DNA of 64,000 bases from Todiramphus chloris collaris (taxonomy: Eukaryota > Chordata > Aves > Coraciiformes > Alcedinidae). The DNA is taken from NCBI GenBank assembly GCA_025345505.1, contig JANVCC010000025.1, forward strand, positions 2,092,971 through 2,156,970, read 5' to 3'. Shown here one piece after another: positions 12,501 to 25,000 of this stretch. The position numbers and the translations under genes are program-made. Within the stretch, counting starts at the first letter, position 1, and each line of letters starts with the position of its first letter. The notes under the pieces are model-generated. The model was not told where the DNA came from. It searched no databases and saw nothing but the letters and a program-made list of their open reading frames with translations.

Positions 12501-14272
12501 ATAGAATCATAGAACCATTAAGGCTGGAAATGACCTTCAACATTGTCAAGTCCAACCATCTACTAAACATTACCATGACCACTAAACTGTTTCCTGATGT
12601 GCCACATCTGGACATTTTTTTGAACACCTCCAGGGATGGCAATTCCACCAGTTGTCCAGGCAGCCTGTTCCAATGCCTAACCACTCTCTCAGTAAAACAA
12701 TTTTTCCTAATATCCAACCTAAACCTCCTTCAGCGCAACTTAAGCCTATTTCCTCTAGTAGTATCATCAGGTACCTGGGAGAAGAGACCAACACCCACTT
12801 CCCTAAAATCTCCCTTCAGGCAGTTGTTAAGAGCAATAAGGCAGCCTCCTCTTCTCCAGACTAAACAATCCCAGCTCCCTCAGCAGCTCCTCAGAAGACA
12901 TGTTGTCCAGACCCTTTACCAGCTTTGTTGTCCTTCTCTGAACTCGCTCCAGCACCTCAGTGTCTTATTTTATACTGCAGCTCTGAAAACTGAACTTAGT
13001 AGTCAAGCTGTGGCCTCACCAGTGATGAATACAGGGGCACAATCACTTCTCTCTTCCTGCTGGACACACTGGTTTTGATCCAGGCCAGGAGGCTGTTGGC
13101 CTTCTTGGACACTCGGGCACACCGCTGGCTCATGTTCACCCAGCTGTCCACCAGCACCCCTACATCCTTTCCTGCCATGCGGCTTTCCAGCCACTACCCC
13201 CAAGCCTGTAGCATTGCCTGGGGTTGTTGTGACCAAAGTGCAGGACCTTGTTAAACCTCATCCCACTGACCTCGGCCCATCCATCCAACCTGTCCAGTTC
13301 TCTCTGCAAAGCCCTCCTACCCTCCAGCAGATCGACAATCCTACTCAATTTGGTGTCGTCTGCAAACTTGCTGATGGTGCACTCAATCCCCTCGTCCAGA
13401 TCATCAATAAACTGAGCCCCAGGGAACACTGCTAGTGGCCATCTGCCACCTGGGGTTAGCTCCCTTCACCACAACTCTCTAGGCTCAGCCATACAGCCAG
13501 TTTTTAACGCAGTGGAGAGTACACCGGTCCAAGCCATGAGCTGCCAACTTCTCTATCAGAATGCTGTGAGAGATGGTATCAAAGGCCTTACTGAAGTCCA
13601 CAGTCTTTCCCTCATCCACTGGTGACCTGGTCATAGAAGCAGATCAGGATCTGCCCTTCATGAATCCATGCTGGCTGGGCCTGATCCTCTGGTTGTCTTC
13701 TATGTGCTCTGTGAGCACACCCAAGATGAACTGCTCCATAATCTTCCCTGGCACTGACGTCAGGCTGACAGGTCTGTAGTTCCCTGGATCCTCCTTCTAG
13801 CCCTTCTTGTAGATGGGTGTCACATCAGTGAGCCTTCAGTCATCCGAGACCACCCCTGTTAACCAGGACTGTTGACAAATGATGGAGAGAGGCTTGGCAA
13901 GCTCTTGTGACAGCTCACTCTGCACTCCTGGGTGGATCCCCTCCAGCCCCATACACTTGTGAGTGTCCAGTTGGCGTAACAGGTCACTAACGGCTACCTC
14001 CTGGATTATGGGGGGTTTGTTCTGCTCTCCATCCCTGATTTCTAGCTCAGGGTGCTGAATACCCCGAGGTTAACTGGTCTGACTGTTGAAGACTGAGGCA
14101 AAGAATGCATTCAGGACCTCAGCCTTCTCCTCATCCTTGGTGGCAATGTTCCCCTCTGCATCCAGTGATGCAGAAGTTTGAGGGTGAAGATTCTCCTTGT
14201 CTCTCTTTGGTGTTACTATATTTGTAAAAAACTTTTTTATTATCCTGATTTATTTTTCAGCTACCTTAAAAA
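12501..14272 (-). mobile_element. CR1 LINE, about 1.8 kb, 5' truncated
   Basis: The 3' end is well preserved in reverse at 12501 (atagaatcatagaaccatta, then ggctggaaatgacctt, then gtccaacc). The similarity then runs without a large break through the ORF2 C-terminus, the reverse transcriptase and its N-terminal approach. It ends at about 14272, where sequence matching a position just upstream of the RT domain stops. The endonuclease part of ORF2, ORF1 and the 5' UTR are missing. This is the largest and most complete repeat in the window. It is younger-looking than the copy at 36248 but already carries stops and small deletions, so it cannot move by itself. Confidence 0.96.
12520..14172 (-). 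pseudogene. CR1 ORF2 reverse transcriptase remnant
   Basis: This is the decayed coding part of the CR1 copy. In minus-strand order one can read EEKAEVLNAFFASVFNS (about 14085-14139), then a TAA at 14070-14072. Next come [16 protein letters not shown] (about 13755-13785) and [10 protein letters not shown] (about 13646-13676). FSKAFDT follows near 13575-13595, then the catalytic-loop motif FADDTKL (FADD at 13355-13366). The C-terminal block ends with ANSLLAWI, REVIVPLYSSLVRPQLDY and [11 protein letters not shown]. Family knowledge: FADD takes the place of the YADD motif of retroviral enzymes. At least four in-frame stops are present. Bases are lost between GRS and FSKAFDT, and a larger piece is missing between the RVVV block and IDDLDEG. 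It is not functional. Confidence 0.92.
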
Positions 14273-15095
14273 TAATTAACAAGGAACTGAACATCCTTTA
14301 AAAAAACCAAACATAAGTAATGCAGATTATTTCTGGGAGTCTAAAATGTCTGTGTGCAATAGAGAAAGGCTGATACGTCTCTTTTTTTCTAAAGCACAGC
14401 AGTTCATCCTTTTTGCTGCTTTAATTTCAACTACTGTTCCTTTGACATTAAGCTTTACCCAGCTTAATGTAAAGTCATAAAGTCTAGGAGTATGGTGGAA
14501 CCCATCAATCCTCTCACTTTTATTTTTATTAATTTGTGAATTAAAAATTAATTAAATACTTATATTAATCTTGTAAAAGGAAATTTAATTGGGTTGGGTT
14601 TTTTGGTTTTTTTTTTTCAAACTGTTTAAACTCCACTGAACTCATCTGCTGCCACATCAGCGAGGCTCCAAGAGTTCACAAAAGCCACTGACAGTCCTTG
14701 TAAACAGTAACTGTTCCTAAAAGGACCACATTAAGCTCTCTCTTCCACTGAATTAAGAGGCATGAAATAATATTAATAACAAAAGTTAATATTTAAACAA
14801 AAACTATAATGCCAGTGTGTTCTCTACCAGTAGGGTCTCTCAATTAGTTTCTGCTCTTACAGTCTGTTTAGCAAATTAAGGAGGATCCTGACATTCAAGA
14901 GATGGTATATTAAAATGTGTGGCTTCACAGAAATGAAGAAAGTAGTAAAAAATTCAGTTGCAAATCTAAAAAATACATTACAGGGAATTAGCTCTCAATA
15001 GTTGCTACGATATGGCATTCTAATGAGGAAATGAATTATAGATACACAGAATATATAGCAATCACAAGCTCTGCCATACACTCTTTAAAAAAAGC

Positions 15096-15113
15096 TTTTT
15101 TTTTTTTTTTTTT
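15096..15113 (+). repeat. 18-base T run in an A7-GC-T18 palindrome
   Basis: AAAAAAAGC followed by 18 T gives a self-complementary stretch around the AGCT centre. Simple sequence; length likely variable. Confidence 0.85.
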
Positions 15114-16165
15114 AATTGTGTATTCCTTGACTAAAGGGCTTTGATGAAAGAGGAACAGCTAAATCAAGAACTAGGGCTGACTGCATAGCATCCAATATTT
15201 AATTGTGGTAACATTCTAAAATATGTCTATATTAATGTATTCACTCTCTGCAGAAAGGTCATTAAGAGAAACAAAAATCAGAGGGAATACATGCAACTGC
15301 TGCGATACTTTTGTGATGTGTGTGGGTTGCTTGTGCATCTGCTGCACTGCTTACTGAGTCTAATAACCGTTTTGCCAAGATACCCCTGCATTCATACAGT
15401 AGCATTTTATTTATTTGTTAATCAGTGATGAGAAGAACACAAATAAAAAGACAATCCTTATTCTCAGGAGTTTACAATCTAGAAGGCAAACTTCAGCTTC
15501 TTTTATTGGAATAAAAAACCCCAAACAACCTATAAGAACAATTACTACAATTTTTTAAATACTAAGGGCTCACCACATTTTTCATGTTACGAATTTTACA
15601 GCATTTAATGGTTTTGAAGCACTTCTCTTCAGGGAGATAGTAGTCATCAGAATCTCATTACTCAACCAGTCAGCATCCTGATTGCTATCATCCAACAATT
15701 TACTAAATCAGATATGAACATTCAGTGAGGCACTATCATGTAAGTGGGAGCCCTCAGGGGAAACTACCCTTGATATTTACTATATACAGAAGTAATGGTC
15801 TCTCCCCCACCCCCCACCGTATAAAACACGCAAAGGTTTCTGAGCCAAGGATTTATAATGCATTATAATTTAGAAGCAATTGGGTTGGCCAGCAGCTGCC
15901 AGAAAGATTAGACAGTTGCATAATCCTAAGGCAAATCTAATCAATTCCCCTGCTATTACCAATTAATTTCAGGAAGAGCTAGGAAGAATTGTAAGGGAGA
16001 ACCAAAAAAAGAAAATCTAAAAGATAAGACAACATAAAAGAATAGTAAGTAAAACATAAAGAACAGTATTATTTAAGTCTATTCATAATAAATTACTTTA
16101 GATAGTTACAGTTAAGAGGTAATTATATGTCTGAATAAAGCACACCTATAAAAGTGATGCTAACA

Positions 16166-16213
16166 AAGCTTTAGAACATGATATTTAGCAAGCTTTAGAA
16201 CATGATATTTAGC
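16166..16213 (+). repeat. Perfect tandem duplication of a 24-bp unit
   Basis: Two identical 24-bp copies (16166-16189 and 16190-16213), beginning AAGCTTTAGAACATG and ending ATATTTAGC, lie head to tail with no mismatch. Perfect identity suggests a recent slippage duplication and possible copy-number variation. Confidence 0.95.
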
Positions 16214-19200
16214 TACAGCAGATAAAAAGGTCATAAAACAACCATTGTATCCTGAATGTATTCTGCATCTGGATCTACTTCTGGTCTGAATCCGAAATGT
16301 TCTGCCCCAGAGTGTGGTTTACAGGGCTTACCCACTGCACCAAGGGAGAAGTATTTGCTGCTGTCCATGCTGCTGCATGGCTTACACTTAGCTTGGGTTT
16401 TAAAACAACTCAGTTTTCTACCATACTCCATTAGATCTTTAATTACTCAATAGCTAGTTTCCTTCCAAAATGGCTTGATGCAACAAGCAGCCAGCCCTTA
16501 CTCAGCTGTTTCCCCATGTAATTCTTCCCTACTGTCAGCCCTCACCCCCTATACACACGCTTTCGCTCTTAGGAGAATAGAAACCCAAAGTCAACGCATA
16601 ATATAATTCACAAAGTTATTCTGATCAAATGCAGTTATGCAGATGCCACTCTCTGCAGTCAAATATAAGAATTTCAAGAACAACCAGGTTCTAACTGCCA
16701 TCTTAAGGACAACATCCTTCTTACAAATCCTATAGTCTGGGGTCTTACTCTCCATCTTAGAATATGGAATCTGGCTACTTATGAGTCTGTCAGGATCTGT
16801 CTGCACCTTTCTCTGTTATTTACCAGGTCTCAGGACATATGCAGGAGAAATTTGCCTTTTAAAAAATACACAGAAATTTAGCTTCTGCCTTGAAAATCAC
16901 AGCCTTCAACAGCTACCAGTTTTCAGAGAAGCCGATTGAAATGCAAACTAATATTATGAGAAAGATCGAGATTATCGCGTCCTAGAAAAGTGGCGGGACA
17001 GTTCTTGCATCTCCCTGTTGACTGGCTTATCTGCTGAAAAATTCAGATTCTCAGATCAGAAGTGGCAAATGTGACCCATTTTGTCACCAAATGATGGCCA
17101 CTTTGAGGACGAGGGCAAGAGATACTTCCCAGTCCCTACTCTAATTAAAGAGAGGAAAAAGAGGAGTACGTTGGAATTCAGGTAGACATATAAATGCCCT
17201 CATGTCAGGCCTAGTTCTCTGACACTGGCATTAGCAGAAATTCTTGCATTTACACAGGCCATAATTCTTAATTGTACAAAAAGGGAAAACAAGCAAACCC
17301 ACTGATGTTTTCTGTGCTTTTTTTTTTGCAAACACACTTTGCAAAATAAATCTTCATCATGAATTGCCTTGTCAGCTAGAAGTGCTTACAGGCAATGCTA
17401 TAATCCAGGGCCACCTTTGGTAAAGAACTATTCTACCTCTCAGAAAAACCACTCGCATCCTAAAAAACATCTGCAGACTCAGTGGACTAGCAGCAAATAC
17501 AAGACCTTTCAAATAGGATACCAAGCTGTTTCCACAACTGAAAGGCCTAAAACCAAAGATGTGTAAAGATTATGACACTTCAAAAATCAACCCAACAAAG
17601 TTGATGGTCTCAGGTAAGTCAGGGTGCCAAGACCAGGCCACGCCAATGTTCTGTTCTGCAAGTCGCTCTGATGCACTCATCTTTCAAGTGCTCAGTTAGA
17701 TTTAACTGACTTCCCAGGAATGACTCAATGCTCCCAGAGAAAACTGTCTCAGTCAACAAACAGGAGCTTTGGGGTATACCCAGGTTTTCTCCCTTGCAGA
17801 TAGAACATAGAGCATGCAATAGCCATAGTTCTAATATCAGGGAATTAATTGTAAGATGCCTGCAAGTACAAGATTTACTTTTAGAAAAGCTAGAGAAGAC
17901 TTAATCTCCCAGGTATGTACTGTGGTACCAAAAATTATGCTGGTTAAGAAAAAAAATGTTAATGTTTTAACTTTCAAAAAGAAGACTGAGGTGGCTCTTT
18001 TTTTTTTCTTATTTACATTTCTATTTGATTAAAGTATTCCAGGCAGTCTGCTTTTAAAACATAGGCTCTTCAGAAAGAGAGATAAACAGCTCATCTTGCA
18101 GAATGGCACAGTAGGACAAACACAGCAAACACAACAAAACAAAACAAAACATGGTTACATTAGAAATAGATTATACAGTTATTGGAAGTGATTCTCTAAA
18201 TATCACACCAAAGAAACAGTGCAAATGGAGACACATATGACATCTTATAAACAGATATTTTATGAAGTAAATGATGCAAAAATATCTTAACTCGTTTGAA
18301 CACCTCTTAAAATAGAAGAATGATACCTGTCTTAAGGACAACCAGTTAAATGCTGAAATATCCAAACAGCCTTTTCTTACTGCTTTACATTTTTTTCTTG
18401 TGTGGTGTCTGGGAAACTGGATACAAAACTGAGAGAAGGCTGCAGTACTTCAATGAGTTTTTTTCATTTCTTGTGATGTGCTGACAACAGTTTTCCACAG
18501 AAAAGTACTTGTTAAAACAGTGAGACTTCAAATTGCCATTTCTATTCTTGTCATGGAAATTGCATTGCTCAACTTCACACAGGAGACACCCTTCCATATG
18601 CTTTTAACCCTTTAATATGATGAGCCTCAAATCCTTCATAAAATAATCACGAACAGGCTGAAAGGTGTCTTAAGAGATTATTTACTCCAGCTGTACCTCT
18701 AAGCAGATATATTTCTAACACAAACTTTTTTTTAAATCTACTTAAAAACTTCCAATAATAGAAATGCCACAACTCCCTAACCCATCCAGTTTAATAGTTA
18801 ATAACTTTAGTACATCAGAGGATTTTATAAAAGCAGTAATAGATCAGAAGTTCCCCTGCTCTAATTTCAAAATACTATTCTTTTTCCTACCTCCAGTAAG
18901 CAGAAAAGTATATTCCTACCTTCTTCTCATAAACCCTTTCATGTATCTAAAAATTCCTTTGTTCTGTAAATCCTCTCATTCAGAGATTAAATAACCCACA
19001 CTCTTTCTGAGATCGGATTTCTTGGAATCTGTGCCCATGGTTCTTGTTTTCTGGATTTTTAACTTACACAGGACATTTATGATGAAACCTAAAATCACTG
19101 TATTTTATACAATGGCTGTAATAAAGGTCATATTAAATATCTCAAAATTCCATTCAAACCTGATAGAAATATTACACTAGAATTATCTAATTGTAATTTA

Positions 19201-19241
19201 GAAACAGAAGTCACCATATAGGTTTAATTTCTACTTCTTTA

Positions 19242-19256
19242 TTTTTTTTTTTTTTT
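19242..19256 (+). repeat. 15-base T run
   Basis: Uninterrupted T homopolymer within AT-rich intron sequence. Confidence 0.85.
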
Positions 19257-21364
19257 ACATCTGCCTTACTGTTTTGCTGTCAGACACAGCATTAATGCAG
19301 TTAACTCATTGCACAGGCTCATTCTTTTCTCTCCAGTTGTACTTACTATACTGTTACTAAGAGGCACCCTAAGAAAGGCCACAGTTCCATCAGAGGAAAG
19401 GCCCTTCTGATCCAGTGTCTTCCTCTAGTTGTAACCTGTAGCAGGTGCTTAGGGCAAGCAAATAAGAACAGGGAATGTGCAGAAAAAGGGAAAATAGTGG
19501 TAGATCTTTCCAGTTTCTGGCAATCTGCTGCTTGGGCCAAATTTATTAGCACTGATGAGAATTTAGACAGCTGCAAGCTGACATTTTCTTCTTGGTTTTT
19601 ATTATTTTCCTACTAATTTCATTGGCTTTTTTTGATCACTGTTTTGGACTGTATTGACACTGCCACAGAATTCTCTCAAAGAGCTTTTATAGATGGCAAC
19701 ACAGTGACACTGGATCCAGATGTGTCTTTGCATTTCTGACTGGAATCAGTGCTCCAACTCGGAGCTTCTCACTTGTAAGCAATAATGGCATTTCTAATGT
19801 CTCTTCGATAGAGAACAGCCAGGACATTCAAAAGGAAGAAAAAACCTTTTTTTTTTCACACTGACACATAACAAAATACACTACGAAGGAACACTGGCTA
19901 CAGGCACAGTGAGGTATTTCAAACACTTCTATTTTTCCACTTCCACTGCTGTAAGATGTAAGATTTCTGTTGCTTGAAATGGGGAGGGGGAAAAGTAAGG
20001 TAAAGTTAACTTTTATAACACATCAACACTTTGTGTAGAACAGAAACGTTCCTCTGCATCACCCATGCAAGATTTTCAAAAGCCTCATCAAATTGTCACC
20101 TCTAACACCAGGAGCAGGACAGTTCTGCTGGACATGGCTGTTCCTAACCAAAGACAGGAGGAGTTTCAAAGGACATATTTTAACAGCTGTATCTTTACAC
20201 AATAGGAGCTATAGATACCTATTTAAATATGGAAGTTTCTAATCAAATTTCCTACCTATGACTATCTCTGGGGATTAGACAATAGACTAGTCAGCATGAT
20301 TCCTTATCCCAACTAGATACAGGAAAGAATTGCCTGTCATCGTAAATATAAAAAGTATAGAATTAGTCTAGAAATATACCAACTAATAACCAAATATACT
20401 AAAAATCGCACTCTAAATTAAAAAGACTTGGTACGGCTCTCCAAAAATGCCTTGAATATGAAGCAGAGTCCACTGGTCTAGGTCACTACACTTGTTCCCA
20501 CGGAAGTAAATTCAGCTGACAATGACACTAACACTGTGGACGACCCCTCTCCCAGTGAGAAGAACAGCTTCCAGTATCTTATTACACTTTGAATTTACAC
20601 TATCTTAACACTATCCACACAGGCTACGTGGTTTAATAGGCTAAGCTGATTATGTTGACACTTTTGGGGGGAAGAATGTGGCAGGGAATGGAAAGGTTAA
20701 TAGACTGCTTTGCTTTAACAAAACCAAGTAAAAGTCTCCTTAATTATTTGGACAGCAATTATAAGTCTGTGTGCTGATTTCTGTGTCCACTGTCTTATAA
20801 ATCTCAACTTCTCATTAGTTGGTGATTAGGTATAGCTTCCGATTAGATATAATTTTGGGATCTCAAATTCAAGAAGCATAAATCTATTTAAGCCTTTCAT
20901 ACTAATAAGAACAATATGGTGGCTTGGAATGTTGCTGGCTTCAGTGGGATCTGAGCCCTGGGGAAGGCAGGCAAATCATTAAGGGCTTTGTAAAATGAAG
21001 TTGGCAGAAAGCAGAACCATTAAGATCTGTCTCTGAATACTATCCAAAATAAACTCTCTTGTGTACCTCCAGCATGCTTTTGTTCCTTTTTTCACGACCA
21101 TCGTACATTGTCTTTATTTTAGAAACTTTATATGCGTTAAATTAGAAAACAATTCCTCTCTGTGAGCCTAATTAAGTAGGCTCTGTGTTCCTATTGCCTC
21201 TAACAGAGGCTACTCAAAGGCCAAATCCTCTACTACAGAGAATTTACTCTTCTCCATCCCATAGAAACGAGGAATGTGTAAAGGAACTTTACTAAAAAAC
21301 ATATTTTAAAAAAATTGTGTTTTGAGGTTTAGATAAACCTGACTATGAAGAACTCCCTGCCAGT

Positions 21365-21381
21365 AAAAAAAAAAAAAAAAA
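21365..21381 (+). repeat. 17-base A run
   Basis: Uninterrupted A homopolymer; no retroposon body is recognisable next to it. Confidence 0.85.
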
Positions 21382-22031
21382 GCCTTTAATACCTTTGTTT
21401 TAAAGACAAACATGTTTATCATGTGACTTGAAAAACACAAGTTAATGCCATTTCTAGTGATCATTTTATCCTGTGAACAATTCATTCACATTCAATACAC
21501 TTAAAGAGCTCTGTGTTTCAAGATGTACCCACGGGTGAGGTGAACACCCAACAGTGGTGGAAACCCTCTCACCTGCTTTTGACTTCCTTACTTCCCCACT
21601 CCCATAAATCCATTTCAGAGATTAAATTTAAAGGAGGAATTTTCTGCATGCTCTTTGCCCACAACTCAAGCAGCTGAACAATTATTAATTTATGTAGTTG
21701 TTGAAACATTTACTCTGAAATAACTTCATAAAAGTATGAAGTAATTGGATTATATGTTCCAAAAACAATGCACCATTTTTACAGATTACTGTAACTGATT
21801 ATTTTCCCAAACCACCCATGCAATCCTTTGCAATCAGTGCAGTTTTGATTGAACTACAACTCCTAAAACTTGTTTTAATTCAAATGTTTTAGATATTTAC
21901 TCAACAAAACAATTACAAAAGCAAATATGAAATATGAAACGGAAAAAGGACTAAAATTATTTTATTTAGGTATGATATAAATTCATCAGTAATAGGTCAA
22001 AACCTGCAGATTTCCAACTAAATATAGTAAC

Positions 22032-22045
22032 AAAAAAAAAAAAAA
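22032..22045 (+). repeat. 14-base A run followed by TCCCC
   Basis: A homopolymer directly followed by TCCCC. It is one of many A-tract/C-tract junctions in the window. Confidence 0.8.
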
Positions 22046-25000
22046 TCCCCTATTAAAATATGTCGAGTGTATTAATATGACAGCTATTACTTCTTAAAAG
22101 GATGCACAGTTAAACACCTTTATTTTGTATGAAGAGGCACTTAATATTCTGAGTACTGGCAAAGTGGATTTATAATACTTATTACTTTTCCACTTCTCGT
22201 CCATATGCTTTTATGTACAATTACTCAATGATATTGATTACTTAATGAAAGCATTTATGTGAATGTTCAGAAATACCCCAAAGAGCTGAGGATCTCAGCT
22301 ATACTTCATTTCATGAGGATGAATGTGTTTATTTGTAAATCCATCTGCATCACTTTGCATATTCAATAAGTGAAGCTAAAATTATGAACCAATAAAGCCA
22401 GTAAAATTTGCTATGTCAAAATTTACGACAAGAATGAATAGACACATTTAAATACTAATAATTTCTGCAAACTTTTTAAGCAAATAAGAATATGAGGAGC
22501 TAATGCTGAGAGCACTTATAGAATCAAGTTCAAATAAGTGGAAATTCTCTGTATGCCTGAGAAGGTCAAGATAAGATTATATAAAGTTACAAAGTCTGTT
22601 GGCTGTGTGAATATGTCACCTTTTTTTAAGGAAAAAGAAATAAAATAAAAACCTAAACCACAGACATATATATACAGCCAGTACTGTTTTCATGATTCTC
22701 CAGTGCGTTTCAAGAAACAAGTAACCTCACCTTGCCAAACCCCTGAAAGGTCTCTGAGTAGGGAATTAGGAAGATCCAAGTATACAAATGAAGAAATAAG
22801 CATCTCAGGCTGTGATTTTTATTTTTTTTTTTTAATTCCAGGAAAGTGATTCTAATTTGTTCTGAACATATATAGAGATACACATGTCAGTATAAAAAAA
22901 ATAGAGAGATCAGTCTACAACAAAGTTAAGACAGGAGATGTCTGTAGTTTCAACTCAGTAAAAGAAAAAAAAAAACAAAAACCCCAACCAAAAAAAGTGA
23001 TAGCAAAACTCTGGATCTTTAAAGCTTCTACTCTGCTTTAAAGCTTTCACTATTTTTATACATTATTCATTTATTTCTAGCAGCATCGAATATCTAAAGG
23101 ATATTCACTTCCTACCCCTTATTTAAAGTAAGACTGCTTAATCATATTGAACTTTGATTAATGCTTTTCAGGCTTTACTCTGCTGATTGTTATTTTTGTA
23201 TTTTGGCAGCTTGATGAATATTACCGTGTACATTTAAGGGAAATAATTAACTAAACTGGTTTTTCTCCCTTCTGGAAGTAATTTTGTTTATACGCTTGCT
23301 CCCCCCATACTTAGCCATAAATGGAAGCATCACATTTATCAAAAAGATTGGGCACTATAAATTGTGAAATTAAATATTTAGACATCTTAATAGAATGGAT
23401 TAGATGTTAACTGTGCTATCTAATACAAGGAAATATCTATTAAAAATACATTTGATAGTAGATATTTTACACTAACACTAAAAATGGGAAACAAAAAATT
23501 TTCTTAGAATATTCCTGAATTGAAAACCATGCATAATTCAGCACTCAAATTGAATTTTAATCTCATTATAATGCTTGGGGAAATATTTTATGCTTATGAA
23601 CACTAAGGGAGATAAAGAAAATTACAAACCAAATCATTGCTTTTATGATCAGTCAGAAATGATACAATAGCTACTAGAAATCAGTTCCTGGAATCGGTGA
23701 TAGGAATGGGAAGCACCCTGAACGCTACAGATTCACAACCAAGTTTACAGGACTGTTGAAGGAAATAAAAAAATAGTATGAGGAACTCAGGAAACTTTTC
23801 ATCATAAAAGGTAAGATTGAACCCTTTTAAGAGTTTAAAGGGAAGAAGAGATGAAAGAATCAGCCATCCCTCAGTAGTTGTTGCTGCATGTTTCCACTAT
23901 GCTCTTCCAGTGAACTAACTTATGACTATATCCCTCCCTGCAAACTGGTTCTGACTGCATTTTAGAGGGCCGCCTCCTTCACAAAGCACAGGTCTCTACT
24001 AAAATACTGTTCTTCTTTCGTACCCACCAAGGACAAAGGGGATTCTCAGTCTCGGAGCTCTAAGGGACAATGCATCCAAACCCACTGCTTTTAGGACCAC
24101 CACCACCAAGAAAAAAGCAACAAACATAAACCATTACAGCTGGTGTCAGCACGAAGACAGAATCCAGCAGAAAAAAAAAAAAAGTAGTCTAGCATTTCAG
24201 CCACACCATGAAAACACAGGATTTCTTTATAGAGATGTAATAGGGAAGCCCTTCTTAAAGCTACTGTTATTTATTCTGAACTGTAATATCAGTCAAATTA
24301 CCACAGAACCATCCTGGAATATATATCAAGGACTATTCAACTCGTTAATAACCCCACAAAATAAACTGCTGCTTAGTTTGGCTCAACAGGTCTACCAGAA
24401 GCAGTTTGCAAAAGCAGTTGCTTCATCAACTCATCCCCTTCTCTCCTGAGATAATCTATGCCAAGGATGCATGGGGGCAGATCCACTACACCTTCAAAAT
24501 ACTGTGAAGACACCTGCATGGCAACCCACCACTAGTGCATAAAAAGATCTTATTACAAGACACATTTATTATATGTGTCATGAAAATGTACTCTTTCTAT
24601 TCTCCTTCCACCCTGATTTTCATAACTTCAAATAAGTATTTGTCTCAGTTTCTCAAGTACTTTTGTATTGGAGTCTTCATCTTGTACTCAAAGCCATTTC
24701 TCAGCATATAGATTACGTCTTCATCAGTGGGGAAGGACATCTACCTTTTCTTCTTTGACTTTCTGGCCTAGGTATTTTGTGAGGTCTCTGCTGTCCAAGC
24801 AAATTATTTCTACACATTGTGTTTTGGGGAAGATCTGTGACCTGGTCACTGTCTCACCCGGCCTAGCCTGCAGAAGAGAGTGCCAAGGTAAACACGTGAG
24901 GCTGCTGCTATGCAGTCAACTGCAAAACCAGGATACCTACTTGAATTAACAGCCTCCAAGATCTCCACGCCTTGTAGCTGCCACATCCTGATGCAAATCC

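Noticed and set aside
12461-13078. 205-codon plus-strand open frame, the longest in the window
   Set aside because: It lies antisense to the CR1 ORF2 C-terminus; the opposite strand carries the recognisable RT remnant.
17611-17619. Perfect plus-strand donor CAG|GTAAGT
   Set aside because: No open frame runs into it (a stop ends the frame at 17566) and no coding exon can be built; at most an unproven antisense transcript.
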